64,000 bases of DNA from Devosia sp. Leaf420 (GTDB lineage: Bacteria > Pseudomonadota > Alphaproteobacteria > Rhizobiales > Devosiaceae): contig NZ_LMQU01000001.1 of the NCBI RefSeq assembly GCF_001425445.1, forward strand, positions 497,221-561,220, in the 5' to 3' direction. Shown here piece after piece: positions 7,399 to 16,168 of this stretch. Position 1 is the first letter of the stretch. The number at the start of each line of letters is the position of its first letter. The notes below the pieces were generated by a model. That model saw nothing but the letters and a program-made list of their open reading frames with translations. It did not search any database and was not told where the DNA came from. The translations under genes were made by a program, and so were the position numbers.

Positions 7399-9686
7399 AG
7401 CAGAACGGGGGACAGAGCGCGGGTTTGATGCGTGCCCTTTTGCTGGGCGCGTCGCTTTGCGTTTTCACCCTGCCCGCGCTGGCGCAGAATCTCGTGCCGA
7501 CCGACTTTTTCAACGCTCCGGTCGATCCGGCGGCACCGACGGGCGTCGAGGCCGCGACGCTGACATTTGATATCGCCAAAAACACCGTCACCGCTTCGGG
7601 CAATGTGATCCTGAAATCGAGCGGCTATATCGTCACCGGCGACACCCTTACCTATGACCGCGGCACCAACAAGGTGATCATGCTGGGCGCAGTGACGGTG
7701 ACCGATCCATCCGGAAACGTGATGGAGACGACCGATCTCGACATAACGGGCGGGCTGCGCGCGGAATTTTTGAATGCGCTGACAATCACCTCCTATGACG
7801 GATCGCGCATTACGGCTGACAGCGCCGACTATAATTCGGCCGTCGAAACGATCCTGACCAATGCCGCTTATGCACCCTGCGGGGAGTGTATCGACGACAA
7901 GGGCCGCCGGATCGGCTGGTCGGTCAAGGCGACGCGGATCGTCCAGAATGCCGAAGACAATTCGGTGACGCTGGAGCAGCCAAGTCTGGCACTGCTCGGC
8001 GTTCCGGTCTTGTGGCTGCCGTACCTCTGGCTGCCGGATCTGAGCGGCACAGTTCTCGACAATGCACCGAAGCCGGTTTTCAGTTTTGATGACCAGACAG
8101 GGTTTGGGATCGGCGTCGATGTGACGGCCTATTCCAGCAAGTGGACCGATGTAATCCTCAGCCCGCGCTACTTTTCGCGGCAGGGCCTGTTGCTGGGCGC
8201 CGAATGGGTGCAGCGGTTCGATAATGGCTCGTTCCAGATCAAGGCCACAGGTCTGCGTCAGGGTGATCCGGGGGCCTATGCCGGCGAAGTCGGCAATGTG
8301 GAATGGCGCGGTGCCGTGCAGACGTCGGGGGTTTTTACCCCGATCGAGGAATGGGAAGCGGGCTGGTCCTATACGGCCTTTACTGATGCCAATTATCTCA
8401 GCGACTATGCGCTGACTGCGGCCAAGTCTTCGGTGAACCAGGTCTATGCGACGCATGTGAACCGGGACACCTATTTCGATATTCGCGCGCAGCAGTTCAA
8501 CCAGCTCGGCAATGTGACCCAAGCGAGCCAGGATCAGCAGGGCGCGAACCTGCCGGTGGCGCGGTTTGAAAAGACAATCGACCTGGCCGACGATATGGGT
8601 CGCGTCACCGTCGAAGGGCATTTGCGCAATGTCACGCGGCAGGCGGATTCGCCGCTCGCGGCGGCCGGTGCACGATATGGCTATCAGGGCGCAAAGACCC
8701 ATGCCATGGTGCAGGCGAGCTGGCAGAAGCAGTTTATCGGTGCCGGCGGGCTGGTGTTCACGCCCTATTTCGGCGGGCGAACGGACTTTTCCTATTACGA
8801 CGGACGCAGCCCGCTCTTGCCGGGCGAGACGAGCCTTTTTAGCGCGACGCCGATCGCCGCCATGGATGTGCGCTATCCGCTGATCGCGCGGCAGGCGGAA
8901 GTGACGCATATCGTTGAGCCAATCGCGCAATTGGTCTATCGCGGCTCGGACACGACGCGGGTGGGCATCACCAATGACGATGCGCAGAGCTTCGTTTTCG
9001 ACGATACCAATCTCTTTAGCTACAATCGCTTCTCGGGCTATGACCGGCAGGAAACGGGGCTGCGGCTTAATGTCGGCGGGCGATATCAGGCCAATTTCGA
9101 TGGCGGCAGCTATCTCGAACTCGTCGGTGGACAGTCTTTCCATCTGGCCGGGGTTAACGCGTTTACCTCGCCTGATCAGGCGAACACTGCGGTCGGCAGC
9201 GGGCTTGATACGGCGGCCTCTTATGGCGTGCTCGGCGCCTATGGCTCGTTCATGCCGGGTCTGGTCGTGGGCGGCAAGGCGCAAGTCGATACCAGCGCCT
9301 GGACCCTGGCGCGGGCGAGTCTTGGCGCGAGCTATAGCAATGAAGGCTATGGCGCCACGCTCGACTATCGTTTCATCGAAGCCAATCTGGGCCTTGGGCA
9401 GATGCGCGACCAGCACGAAGTGGTCGGCTCTCTGACGGTGCCGGTGGCCGATTACTGGAGCATCCGGAGCGGCGCCGCTTGGGATATCGGCGCCAATAGC
9501 TGGCTGCAGGTGAGCGGCGGTGTCGTCTATGACGACGGTTACCTGACCTTTGGGGCCAATGCGGCGCGCAACGGGCCGACCCATACATCGCCCAATTCGA
9601 CCAGTGTGCTTGCGACCTTTGCCATCAAGGCGCCGGCCGGGCTAAACCTTGGCTATAGCGGCGCGGTGCCCGTCCCGTCGTTCTGA
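7395..9686 (+). CDS. lptD: LPS-assembly outer-membrane protein LptD
   Basis: This 763-residue protein is the outer-membrane LPS translocon that receives LPS from LptA and inserts it in the outer leaflet. A signal peptide ends at ALA (about residue 30). The N-terminal beta-jellyroll (OstA-like, about 45-175) shows ATLTFDIAKNTVTASGNVILKSSGYIVTGDTLTYDRGTNKV. The rest is a beta-barrel ending in an aromatic residue (GAVPVPSF). A CGEC pair near residue 160 could take part in disulfides. It starts with GTG overlapping the lptG stop. Confidence 0.95.
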   Translation: MKQNGGQSAGLMRALLLGASLCVFTLPALAQNLVPTDFFNAPVDPAAPTGVEAATLTFDIAKNTVTASGNVILKSSGYIVTGDTLTYDRGTNKVIMLGAVTVTDPSGNVMETTDLDITGGLRAEFLNALTITSYDGSRITADSADYNSAVETILTNAAYAPCGECIDDKGRRIGWSVKATRIVQNAEDNSVTLEQPSLALLGVPVLWLPYLWLPDLSGTVLDNAPKPVFSFDDQTGFGIGVDVTAYSSKWTDVILSPRYFSRQGLLLGAEWVQRFDNGSFQIKATGLRQGDPGAYAGEVGNVEWRGAVQTSGVFTPIEEWEAGWSYTAFTDANYLSDYALTAAKSSVNQVYATHVNRDTYFDIRAQQFNQLGNVTQASQDQQGANLPVARFEKTIDLADDMGRVTVEGHLRNVTRQADSPLAAAGARYGYQGAKTHAMVQASWQKQFIGAGGLVFTPYFGGRTDFSYYDGRSPLLPGETSLFSATPIAAMDVRYPLIARQAEVTHIVEPIAQLVYRGSDTTRVGITNDDAQSFVFDDTNLFSYNRFSGYDRQETGLRLNVGGRYQANFDGGSYLELVGGQSFHLAGVNAFTSPDQANTAVGSGLDTAASYGVLGAYGSFMPGLVVGGKAQVDTSAWTLARASLGASYSNEGYGATLDYRFIEANLGLGQMRDQHEVVGSLTVPVADYWSIRSGAAWDIGANSWLQVSGGVVYDDGYLTFGANAARNGPTHTSPNSTSVLATFAIKAPAGLNLGYSGAVPVPSF

Positions 9687-9752
9687 TCTCTTCCGCCCGG
9701 ATTTTGGCCGCAATTTTTGGTCAATTGACAGGGCAAGTTTAGGGTCGCATTG

Positions 9753-10679
9753 ATGCGGCTCAATTTAAACGCGGACCTGACGATGACCTTTGCATTTCTG
9801 CGACGCGCCACCGGCGCCCTGTTTCTTGGCCTCGCGGTGACCGCGGCATCGGTCATGCCCAGCTTTGCGGCGACCGTCGTGACCGTCAATGGCATAACGA
9901 TTACCGACGTGCAGGTCGACCAGCGTTCTCGGCTTTTCCGCATGGAAGGCAATCAGGGCGGGCGCAAGGGCGCAACCGATCAGCTCATTACCGAAGCCAT
10001 CCAGATGAGCGAAGCGAAAAAGCTCGGCATCGACGTGTCGAATGCGCAGATCGACGAGGCTTTTCTTCAGATTGCCCGCAATCTCAAGATGAGCCAGGAC
10101 AAGCTGAACCAGGTGCTGGCGCAGGGTGGCGTCAGCCAGGAAACGCTGCGCGATCGTCTGCGCGCTTCGATCGCCTGGAACGCTGTGGGTCAGCAGGCCG
10201 TGGTGCCGAATGTACAGATTTCGGATCTGGAGCTCGACCAACGCGCGGCATCGCAGGTCGCGGACTACCAGAAGTTCGACTATATCCTCAAAGAGATCAT
10301 CTTTGTCGGTCAGGGCGCCAGCGGGCGCACGGCGCAGGCGAACAAGTTCCGTTCGAGTTTTGCCGGCTGCGATAGCGCCGTTCAGCTTTCGCTCGGCTAT
10401 ACCGATGCAGCCGTGGTCGATATCGGCCGCCGCCATGCGACGCAAATGCCCGAAGCCATGGCCAAGGAACTGGCTGGCATGAATGTCGGCGGGATCACCA
10501 AGCCACGCGTGGTCGAGACCGGTGTTTCGATGCTGGCAATCTGTGAAAAAACCCAGGCGGAAGATCTGACCTTCGTCAAGGACGACCTGCGCAACGAGGT
10601 TGGCGGCGAAACCATGCAGAAGGAAGCCGACGCCTATCTCGCGCGCCTCCGTCAGGAAGCCAAGATCATCTATAACTGA
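9753..10679 (+). CDS. surA: SurA-like periplasmic chaperone / peptidyl-prolyl isomerase
   Basis: This ~308-residue protein has a signal peptide ending near FAA and a SurA N-terminal chaperone domain: VVTVNGITITDVQVDQRSRLF, then LITEAIQMSEAKKLGIDVSNAQIDEAF and ...QVLAQGGVSQETLRDRLRASIAW. The C-terminal half is a parvulin-like region with weak motifs (YILKEIIFVGQG, MAKELAGMNVGGITKPRVVETGVSMLAI). The family helps fold outer-membrane proteins such as LptD. Two starts are possible: ATG 9753 (AGGG eight bases upstream) and ATG 9783, which gives a tighter signal peptide. The position between lptD and pdxA is the standard order. Confidence 0.88.
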   Translation: MRLNLNADLTMTFAFLRRATGALFLGLAVTAASVMPSFAATVVTVNGITITDVQVDQRSRLFRMEGNQGGRKGATDQLITEAIQMSEAKKLGIDVSNAQIDEAFLQIARNLKMSQDKLNQVLAQGGVSQETLRDRLRASIAWNAVGQQAVVPNVQISDLELDQRAASQVADYQKFDYILKEIIFVGQGASGRTAQANKFRSSFAGCDSAVQLSLGYTDAAVVDIGRRHATQMPEAMAKELAGMNVGGITKPRVVETGVSMLAICEKTQAEDLTFVKDDLRNEVGGETMQKEADAYLARLRQEAKIIYN

Positions 10680-10768
10680 GTTTTCATGCGCGGCATTTGC
10701 CGCACTGACAATCACTTTGCGGAGCCGCATCGTCACCGATGCGCCTCCGTTTTGCTTTGGGGGCAAGC

Positions 10769-11767
10769 ATGGCACCGCTGGCAATCAGCATGGGTGAACC
10801 CGCCGGGATCGGGCCCGATATCATCTTGACGCTTTATGCGCAGCGGGAGGCGCTGGGACTGAAGCCGTTTGTGGTTTTCGGGCATACGGAGTTTCTCAGG
10901 GCGCGGGCGCGGCGGCTGGGGCTTGAGGTCGAGGTTGTTGCTGCGACGCCAGTTGACGCAGAGGATGTGTTTGCGACTGCGCTCCCTGTGACGGATATCC
11001 TCGGCGATGTGCCGGACCAGCCGGGCAAGCCGCATGGCGCCGCGGCGCCTGTGGTGATTGCAGCGATCGAGCAGGCGGTGGCGGCGGTCAAAGTGGCAGC
11101 CTGCAGCGGGATTGTGACGGCGCCAATTCACAAAGGCGCGCTTTATGAGGCGGGGTTCCGGCATCCGGGGCATACCGAATTCTTGGCGGCGCTTTGTGCG
11201 GAAAATGGCGTCGAGCCGCTGCCGGTGATGATGCTGGCGCATCAGGATTTGCGGACGGTGCCGCTGACCATTCACGTGCCGATCAAGGATGTGCCGGGGC
11301 TGATCTCGGTCGAGTTGATCCTTGAGACGCTGCGCGTGATGGATCGTGACCTGCGGGCGCGGTTCGGGATTGCGCGGCCACGGATTGCGGTGTCGGGGCT
11401 CAATCCGCATGCGGGCGAAGGCGGGGCGATCGGGCGCGAAGAGATCGAGACGATCATTCCGGCGCTGGAAGCGGCGCGGGAGGAAGGGCTTGAGGTCGTG
11501 GGGCCCCTGCCCGGCGATACGCTGTTTTTTCCAAGGCATTGGCGGCAATATGATGCCGTGCTCGCCATGTATCACGATCAGGCGCTGATCCCGATCAAGA
11601 CCGTGGCGTTCGATGCCGGGGTCAACGTTACGCTCGGCCTGCCGATCGTGCGGACATCACCGGACCATGGGACGGCGTTCGACCTCGCCGGGACCGGAAA
11701 GGCCTCGACATCGAGCTTTTTGGCGGCCATAGCCATGGCGGAACACATGACGACCAGGACCCGATGA
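10769..11767 (+). CDS. pdxA: 4-hydroxythreonine-4-phosphate dehydrogenase
   Basis: This 332-residue enzyme oxidises 4-phosphohydroxy-L-threonine in the DXP-dependent pathway to pyridoxal phosphate. Visible family motifs are [12 protein letters not shown] (7-18), [24 protein letters not shown] with metal-ligand His near 132-136, [47 protein letters not shown], and [22 protein letters not shown] chose ATG 10769, preceded by GGGGG, over ATG 10739, because the protein then starts directly at the conserved [13 protein letters not shown]. It overlaps rsmA by four bases. Confidence 0.95.
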   Translation: MAPLAISMGEPAGIGPDIILTLYAQREALGLKPFVVFGHTEFLRARARRLGLEVEVVAATPVDAEDVFATALPVTDILGDVPDQPGKPHGAAAPVVIAAIEQAVAAVKVAACSGIVTAPIHKGALYEAGFRHPGHTEFLAALCAENGVEPLPVMMLAHQDLRTVPLTIHVPIKDVPGLISVELILETLRVMDRDLRARFGIARPRIAVSGLNPHAGEGGAIGREEIETIIPALEAAREEGLEVVGPLPGDTLFFPRHWRQYDAVLAMYHDQALIPIKTVAFDAGVNVTLGLPIVRTSPDHGTAFDLAGTGKASTSSFLAAIAMAEHMTTRTR

Positions 11768-12609
11768 GCCAGATCGACAATCTTCCGCCGCTGCGCGACG
11801 TCATTGCCACCCATGGCCTCCGCGCCAAGAAAGAATTAGGGCAGAACTTTCTGTTCGACCTCAACCTGACGGCGCGCATTGCCCGCGTGGGTGGCTCGCT
11901 CGACGGCGTGCGCGTGATCGAGGTTGGACCGGGGCCAGGCGGACTAACGCGGGCGCTGCTGGCGGAAGGTGCGCGCGAGGTGATCGCCATCGAGCGGGAT
12001 GCCCGCGCGCTGCCGGCGTTGGCGGAAATTTCAGAGGCTTATCCGGGCCAGCTGACGGTGATCGCGGGCGATGCGATGGAGATCGACTATCGCACGCTGG
12101 CCGACGGGCCGACGCGGATCATTGCCAACCTGCCCTATAATATCGGCACGCAGCTTCTTACTGGCTGGCTGACCATGGAGCCGTGGCCACCATTTTTCGA
12201 GAGCCTGACGCTGATGTTTCAGCGTGAAGTCGCCGAGCGTATTTGCGCCAAGCCGAGTGAAGATGCCTATGGCAGGCTCGGCGTTCTCGCCGGGTGGCGG
12301 AGCGAGGCGCGGATTGCTTTCAATGTCGGGAAGCAAGCATTCGTGCCGCCGCCGAATGTGACGTCAGCTGTGGTGCATCTGGTGCCAAAGCCCGTTGAGG
12401 AAGGCTTGCCGGTTCGCCACGTCGAGCAGGTGACCAAGGCGGCGTTCGGGCAGCGGCGAAAGATGGTGCGGCAATCGCTGAAGTCGCTGGGCGTGCCGGT
12501 CGAGGGTCTGCTGGCGGCCGCTGAGCTCAAAGGCGATGAGCGGGCTGAGGATTTGCCGATCAGTGCATTTTTGGCCATGGCGCGAGCTTTGCCGGGGCTG
12601 AGAAGCTAG
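11764..12609 (+). CDS. rsmA: 16S rRNA (A1518/A1519) dimethyltransferase
   Basis: This 281-residue SAM-dependent enzyme (KsgA) dimethylates two adjacent adenines in helix 45 of 16S rRNA late in 30S assembly. Motifs are [15 protein letters not shown] (about 21-35), the SAM loop [14 protein letters not shown] (from about 53), and the catalytic [14 protein letters not shown] (about 120). It ends with the KsgA-type helical domain ([17 protein letters not shown]). The ATGA overlap with pdxA shows it is the last gene of the lpt-surA-pdxA transcript. Confidence 0.96.
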   Translation: MSQIDNLPPLRDVIATHGLRAKKELGQNFLFDLNLTARIARVGGSLDGVRVIEVGPGPGGLTRALLAEGAREVIAIERDARALPALAEISEAYPGQLTVIAGDAMEIDYRTLADGPTRIIANLPYNIGTQLLTGWLTMEPWPPFFESLTLMFQREVAERICAKPSEDAYGRLGVLAGWRSEARIAFNVGKQAFVPPPNVTSAVVHLVPKPVEEGLPVRHVEQVTKAAFGQRRKMVRQSLKSLGVPVEGLLAAAELKGDERAEDLPISAFLAMARALPGLRS

Positions 12610-12660
12610 GCTTCTAATCACGTTAGACCACCGCGTAAGACGGCATTAACCATGTTCGTT

Positions 12661-12693
12661 CAGATTTCCCTCACCATATTTGAGGGTAGTCTG
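12661..12693 (+). promoter_or_regulatory. Hairpin covering the ribosome-binding site of the porin-like gene
   Basis: An inverted repeat pairs CCCTCA (12668-12673) with TGAGGG (12681-12686), extended by CAGA (12661-12664) with TCTG (12690-12693). The Shine-Dalgarno GAGGG (12682-12686) lies in the right arm, eight bases before the ATG at 12695. Folding would therefore hide the site, which suggests translational control by melting, a protein or an sRNA. Confidence 0.45.
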
Positions 12694-12694
12694 A

Positions 12695-13333
12695 ATGAAT
12701 CGTCACATCGCAGCTTTTGCAGCAGCCCTGTTCGCTGCTGGCAGTTCGTCGTTCGCCCTCGCAGCCGATTTCGTCACCGAAATGCCGATACCGGATGTAA
12801 ATTACGGTCTTCAGGTCGGGAACTGGGACGGCCCATTTGTCGGTGTTTTCGGCGGATATGAACGCGGCACTGTCACCTCGCCGACCACGTTCGATCTCAA
12901 TGGCGCGCTTTTGGGCGTCAATGCCGGTACCAATTTCACGCTCGAGAATGGCGTCGTGATCGGCGTCGTCGGTGATCTCGCCTGGTCGAATGCTACCGAT
13001 CCGGACTTCTTCGCCCCACCCAGTGCGGTCGACGTGAACTGGTTTGGCAGCGTCCGCGGTAAGGTTGGCTATGATGCGGGCGCCTTCATGCCTTACGTGA
13101 CGGGCGGTCTGGCGATTGCCGGTGGCAAGCTGACGGCAAACACGGGCGACGTTGTCGCATCGAACGCACATTACGGCTGGACTGTCGGTGCGGGCGTCGA
13201 GGTCAAGGCGACCGACACTATCGGGATCGATCTTTCCTATCGCTATTCCGACTATGCGGCGCGCACCTATGGCCTCACCGATTGGAAATTTGCGACCCAT
13301 CAGGTGACTGCTGGCGTGAACTGGCACTTCTGA
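12695..13333 (+). CDS. Outer-membrane beta-barrel protein (Omp25/Omp31-like)
   Basis: This 212-residue protein has a signal peptide ending at ALAA (about residue 24), then a short linker and a small beta-barrel of the OmpA-like/Omp25 type common in Hyphomicrobiales. The evidence is GPFVGVFGGYERG, GALLGVNAGTNFTLENGVVIGVVGDLAW, MPYVTGGLAIAGGKL, GIDLSYRYSDYAARTYG and the C-terminal signature VTAGVNWHF, whose last residue is Phe. It probably has eight strands. It is followed by a strong terminator, so it is likely transcribed alone. Confidence 0.88.
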   Translation: MNRHIAAFAAALFAAGSSSFALAADFVTEMPIPDVNYGLQVGNWDGPFVGVFGGYERGTVTSPTTFDLNGALLGVNAGTNFTLENGVVIGVVGDLAWSNATDPDFFAPPSAVDVNWFGSVRGKVGYDAGAFMPYVTGGLAIAGGKLTANTGDVVASNAHYGWTVGAGVEVKATDTIGIDLSYRYSDYAARTYGLTDWKFATHQVTAGVNWHF

Positions 13334-13356
13334 GCGTTTTTCGCTCCGACAGTACA

Positions 13357-13391
13357 AAACGCCTGCCCTTCGCTTGGGTGGGCGTTTCGCT
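13357..13391. terminator. Bidirectional terminator between omp and MFS genes
   Basis: AAACGCC (13357-13363) pairs with GGCGTTT (13381-13387), with CCC/GGG extending the stem inward around a TTCGCTT loop. The stem is flanked by A-runs on the left and CGCTTTT on the right. It lies between the convergent outer-membrane protein and MFS genes and can serve both. Confidence 0.75.
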
Positions 13392-13399
13392 TTTGGGGC

Positions 13400-14632
13400 T
13401 TACTGCGCCAAAGGCGCTTGCGCCGGTTGTTCTGGTTCTAGGAGCGGCGGGATGAAGGCGAGCCGGATGGCGACGAGCAAAGCCAAGACGGTTGCCGTGC
13501 CGCAGACGAGGAGAACTCCGGGCCAGTTCCAGGCGGTCCAGGCGTAGCCGCCGAGCGTGCCAAGCGATGAGGCACCGAGATAATAAGCGACGAGATAGAG
13601 GGCGGAGGCTTGAGCCTTGCCGGTGCGGGCGCGGCGGGTGACCCAGGCGCTGGCGACGCCATGGGCGGCAAAGAAGCCCATGGTGGCGATGGCGAGACCC
13701 AGGATGGTGATGACGGTGCTGTCGAAGGCCGTGAGCGCCATGCCAGAGCCCATCATGGTGACGAGCGCCCAGAACACTTTGCGACGGCCGAGGCGCTGGG
13801 AGAGGCCGCCGGCCCAGGTGGAGCTGAGGCTGCCCAACAGGTAGACGAGGAAGATGGCGGCGATGGCCGAATGGCTGAGGAGGAAGGGCGGCAGGGCCAG
13901 ACGGAAGCCGGCATAGTTGTAGAGCGTGACGAAGGCGCCCATGAGGAGGAAAGAGCTGGCAAAGAGCCAGGGGAGTGCCGCATCGGCAAAGCTCATGCGG
14001 CAACGGCGCCAGAGTTCAGGCAAGCGGATGGGGTCACGGACGGAGCGGCGGGGCTGGGGCAACAGGATGATCACGGCGAGAACGGCGGCCATGATGAGGG
14101 CAGCGAGAATGCCGGTGCCGAGGCGCCAGCCGAGAAGATCGGACAGGATGCCGGAGATGACGCGGCCGGCCATGCCGCCGATCGCGGTGCCGCCGATATA
14201 AAGGCCCATGGAGAAGCCGAGGCCGTCGGCGTCCATTTCCTCAGAGAGATAGACCATGGCGACGGCGGGGATACCGGCGAGGGAGAGGCCCATGGCGGTC
14301 CGGAGGGCGATGAGCTGCCACCAGGTCTGCGCGAGGGGCAGTAGCAGTCCGAGAAGTGCTGTGACGGTCAGGGCGCCGACCATGAGGCGACGGCGGCCGA
14401 GGCGATCCGAGAGGAAGCTTGCGGGGATGAGCGCCACGGCCATGGTGGCCGTGGTGACCGAGAGCGCGAGCGAGGCAGTGCCGGCATCACGGACCCAATA
14501 GTGGGCGAACATGGGCAGCAGAGGCTGCACCGAATAGAGCGAGGCGAAAACGGAGAAGGCCGAGAGGAAGAAGGCGATATTGGCGCGGAGGAATTCGGGC
14601 GTGCCGCGACGAATGCCGGGCACGGGCGGCAT
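13400..14632 (-). CDS. MFS transporter (YnfM-like)
   Basis: This 410-residue protein has 12 predicted membrane helices and the MFS A-motif variant FLSDRLGRRRLM after helix 2, repeated as GGLSQRLGRRKVF in the second half. Overall it resembles the YnfM branch (SVFASLYSVQPLLPMFAHYW at the start, LSEEMDADGLGFSMGLYIGGTAIGGMAGR mid-way). The substrate is unknown; related proteins export small drugs or metabolites. The start lies two bases past the gmk stop, so it is probably the last gene of the leftward fatty-acid/gmk cluster. Confidence 0.88.
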   Translation of the reverse strand: MPPVPGIRRGTPEFLRANIAFFLSAFSVFASLYSVQPLLPMFAHYWVRDAGTASLALSVTTATMAVALIPASFLSDRLGRRRLMVGALTVTALLGLLLPLAQTWWQLIALRTAMGLSLAGIPAVAMVYLSEEMDADGLGFSMGLYIGGTAIGGMAGRVISGILSDLLGWRLGTGILAALIMAAVLAVIILLPQPRRSVRDPIRLPELWRRCRMSFADAALPWLFASSFLLMGAFVTLYNYAGFRLALPPFLLSHSAIAAIFLVYLLGSLSSTWAGGLSQRLGRRKVFWALVTMMGSGMALTAFDSTVITILGLAIATMGFFAAHGVASAWVTRRARTGKAQASALYLVAYYLGASSLGTLGGYAWTAWNWPGVLLVCGTATVLALLVAIRLAFIPPLLEPEQPAQAPLAQ

Positions 14633-14634
14633 GA

Positions 14635-15273
14635 TCAGGCCGGGCCGATCTGGTTTTGCAGATCGCGCACGAAACTATCGAGATCGCTCTGACGCTTGCG
14701 ATCGAGACGGGCCGACGCGAGGATGGCGCGGACGCGGGCGACGGAAAGTTCGAGGTCTTCATTGACGAGGACGTAGTCGTACTCGTTGTAATGATCCATC
14801 TCACGGCGCGCGTTCTTGAGGCGCTTGTCGATGGTGCCGACGCTGTCCTGCGCGCGGCGTTCGAGGCGGGCGCGCAGCTCTTTGATCGAGGGCGGCAGGA
14901 TGAAGACCGTCACCATATCGGCGCGGCACTTTTCATAGAGCTGCAGCGTGCCCTGATAGTCGATATCGAAGAGGATATCGTTGCCGGCGGAGAGCTGTTC
15001 TTCGACGCGGGCGCGCGGAGTGCCGTAGAAATTGCCGTGGACTTCGGCGGATTCGAGGAGGCCATCATCGCGGCGCATCTGCTCGAAGGTCGGCACATCG
15101 ATGAAGTGGTAGTGCTTTCCGTCGATTTCGTCCGTGCGGCGGGCACGGGTCGTGACCGAGACCGAGAGCTTGATATTGGGATCGGCGCCGAAGAGGGCGC
15201 GGGAGATCGATGACTTTCCGGCGCCTGAAGGCGAGGCGAGGACAAGCATGACGCCGCGGCGCTGAAAATCCAT
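14635..15273 (-). CDS. gmk: Guanylate kinase
   Basis: This 212-residue kinase converts GMP to GDP. It has the P-loop SPSGAGKSS (14-22), the GMP-binding segment SVTTRARRTDEIDGKHYHFID, the lid VEEQLSAGNDILFDIDYQGTLQL, and the Arg-rich end of the nucleoside-binding region. The start is ATG 15273, ten bases after the yicC stop. A longer frame to 15339 would overlap yicC and adds nothing conserved. The yicC-gmk pairing is widespread. Confidence 0.95.
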   Translation of the reverse strand: MDFQRRGVMLVLASPSGAGKSSISRALFGADPNIKLSVSVTTRARRTDEIDGKHYHFIDVPTFEQMRRDDGLLESAEVHGNFYGTPRARVEEQLSAGNDILFDIDYQGTLQLYEKCRADMVTVFILPPSIKELRARLERRAQDSVGTIDKRLKNARREMDHYNEYDYVLVNEDLELSVARVRAILASARLDRKRQSDLDSFVRDLQNQIGPA

Positions 15274-15283
15274 GACAGGCACT

Positions 15284-16168
15284 CTATTCGATGTTTTGGA
15301 CTTGCTCGCGTAGTTGATCGATCGCCGCCTTGAGGTCAAGGCCGATGGCAGTCAGTTCCACGGCGTTCGATTTCGAGCAAAGGGTATTGGCCTCGCGGTT
15401 GAATTCCTGCGCGAGGAAATCGAGGCGGCGGCCGACTGCGCCAGCGGCCGCAAGCAGCGCGCGGGCGCCAGCGATGTGAGCGCGGAGACGATCGATCTCT
15501 TCCTGGATATCGGCCTTGGTGGCGAGGACGAGGGCTTCCTGAGCGAGACGCTCGGGCGAAATGTCCGCTTCCTGGCGGAGCGACTGGACCTGCTGGCTGA
15601 GGCGAGCAGCGATGACGTCACGCGAGCGGGCGGGGTGGGCATCGGCCTGATCGACCAGGGCGGCGATGGCATCGACCTGAGAAACGAGGATTTGGGCGAT
15701 GCGCGCGCCTTCGTCGAGGCGGGATTTGACGAGACCGGCAATCGCTTCACGGACAGCCGCCATGAGGACGGGCTCGAGCCCTTCTTCGTCGAGCCCCCTG
15801 CTCTCTTCGACGGCGAGTACGCCGGGCAGCGACAGGATGCCATCGAGCGTTGGACGCTGGGCATCGATGCGCTGGGCGAGACTGTCTATGGCAGCGAGAA
15901 CGGTTTCGAGCGCAGCCTGATTGACGGATACGGCGCCCGACGTGCCCTGGCGATCAAAGCTTATGGCGAGATTGACCGAGCCGCGGGACAGGGCTTGGTT
16001 GAGAAGCTGGCGTAGCGGAATATCGAAGGCGTCGAGACCGGGCGCGAGGCGCGAGCGGATATCGAGACCGCGTCCATTGACGGATTTGAGTTCGACGCGG
16101 AGCCGCGTCGAGCCGAATGCAGCCTCGGACCGGGCATAGCCGGTCATGCTCGCAAGGCGCGATGTCAC
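15284..16168 (-). CDS. YicC family endoribonuclease-like protein
   Basis: This 294-residue protein has the YicC N-terminal motif SMTGYARSE, the ELKSVNGRGLDIRSRLAPGLDAFDIPLRQLL block (about 26-57), and the C-terminal DUF1732 end (RRLDFLAQEFNREANTLCSKSNAVELTAIGLDLKAAIDQLREQVQNIE). Escherichia coli YicC has been linked to RNA turnover. The start is a GTG overlapping the mltG stop (GTGA) with GAGGG nine bases upstream. ATG 16147 (MTGYARSE) is the alternative. Confidence 0.93.
   Translation of the reverse strand: MTSRLASMTGYARSEAAFGSTRLRVELKSVNGRGLDIRSRLAPGLDAFDIPLRQLLNQALSRGSVNLAISFDRQGTSGAVSVNQAALETVLAAIDSLAQRIDAQRPTLDGILSLPGVLAVEESRGLDEEGLEPVLMAAVREAIAGLVKSRLDEGARIAQILVSQVDAIAALVDQADAHPARSRDVIAARLSQQVQSLRQEADISPERLAQEALVLATKADIQEEIDRLRAHIAGARALLAAAGAVGRRLDFLAQEFNREANTLCSKSNAVELTAIGLDLKAAIDQLREQVQNIE

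Noticed and set aside
7233..9584. 783-codon minus-strand open frame across lptD
   Set aside because: It mirrors the GC-rich codon pattern of lptD, is Arg/His/Ile-rich without domains, and lptD is certain on the other strand.
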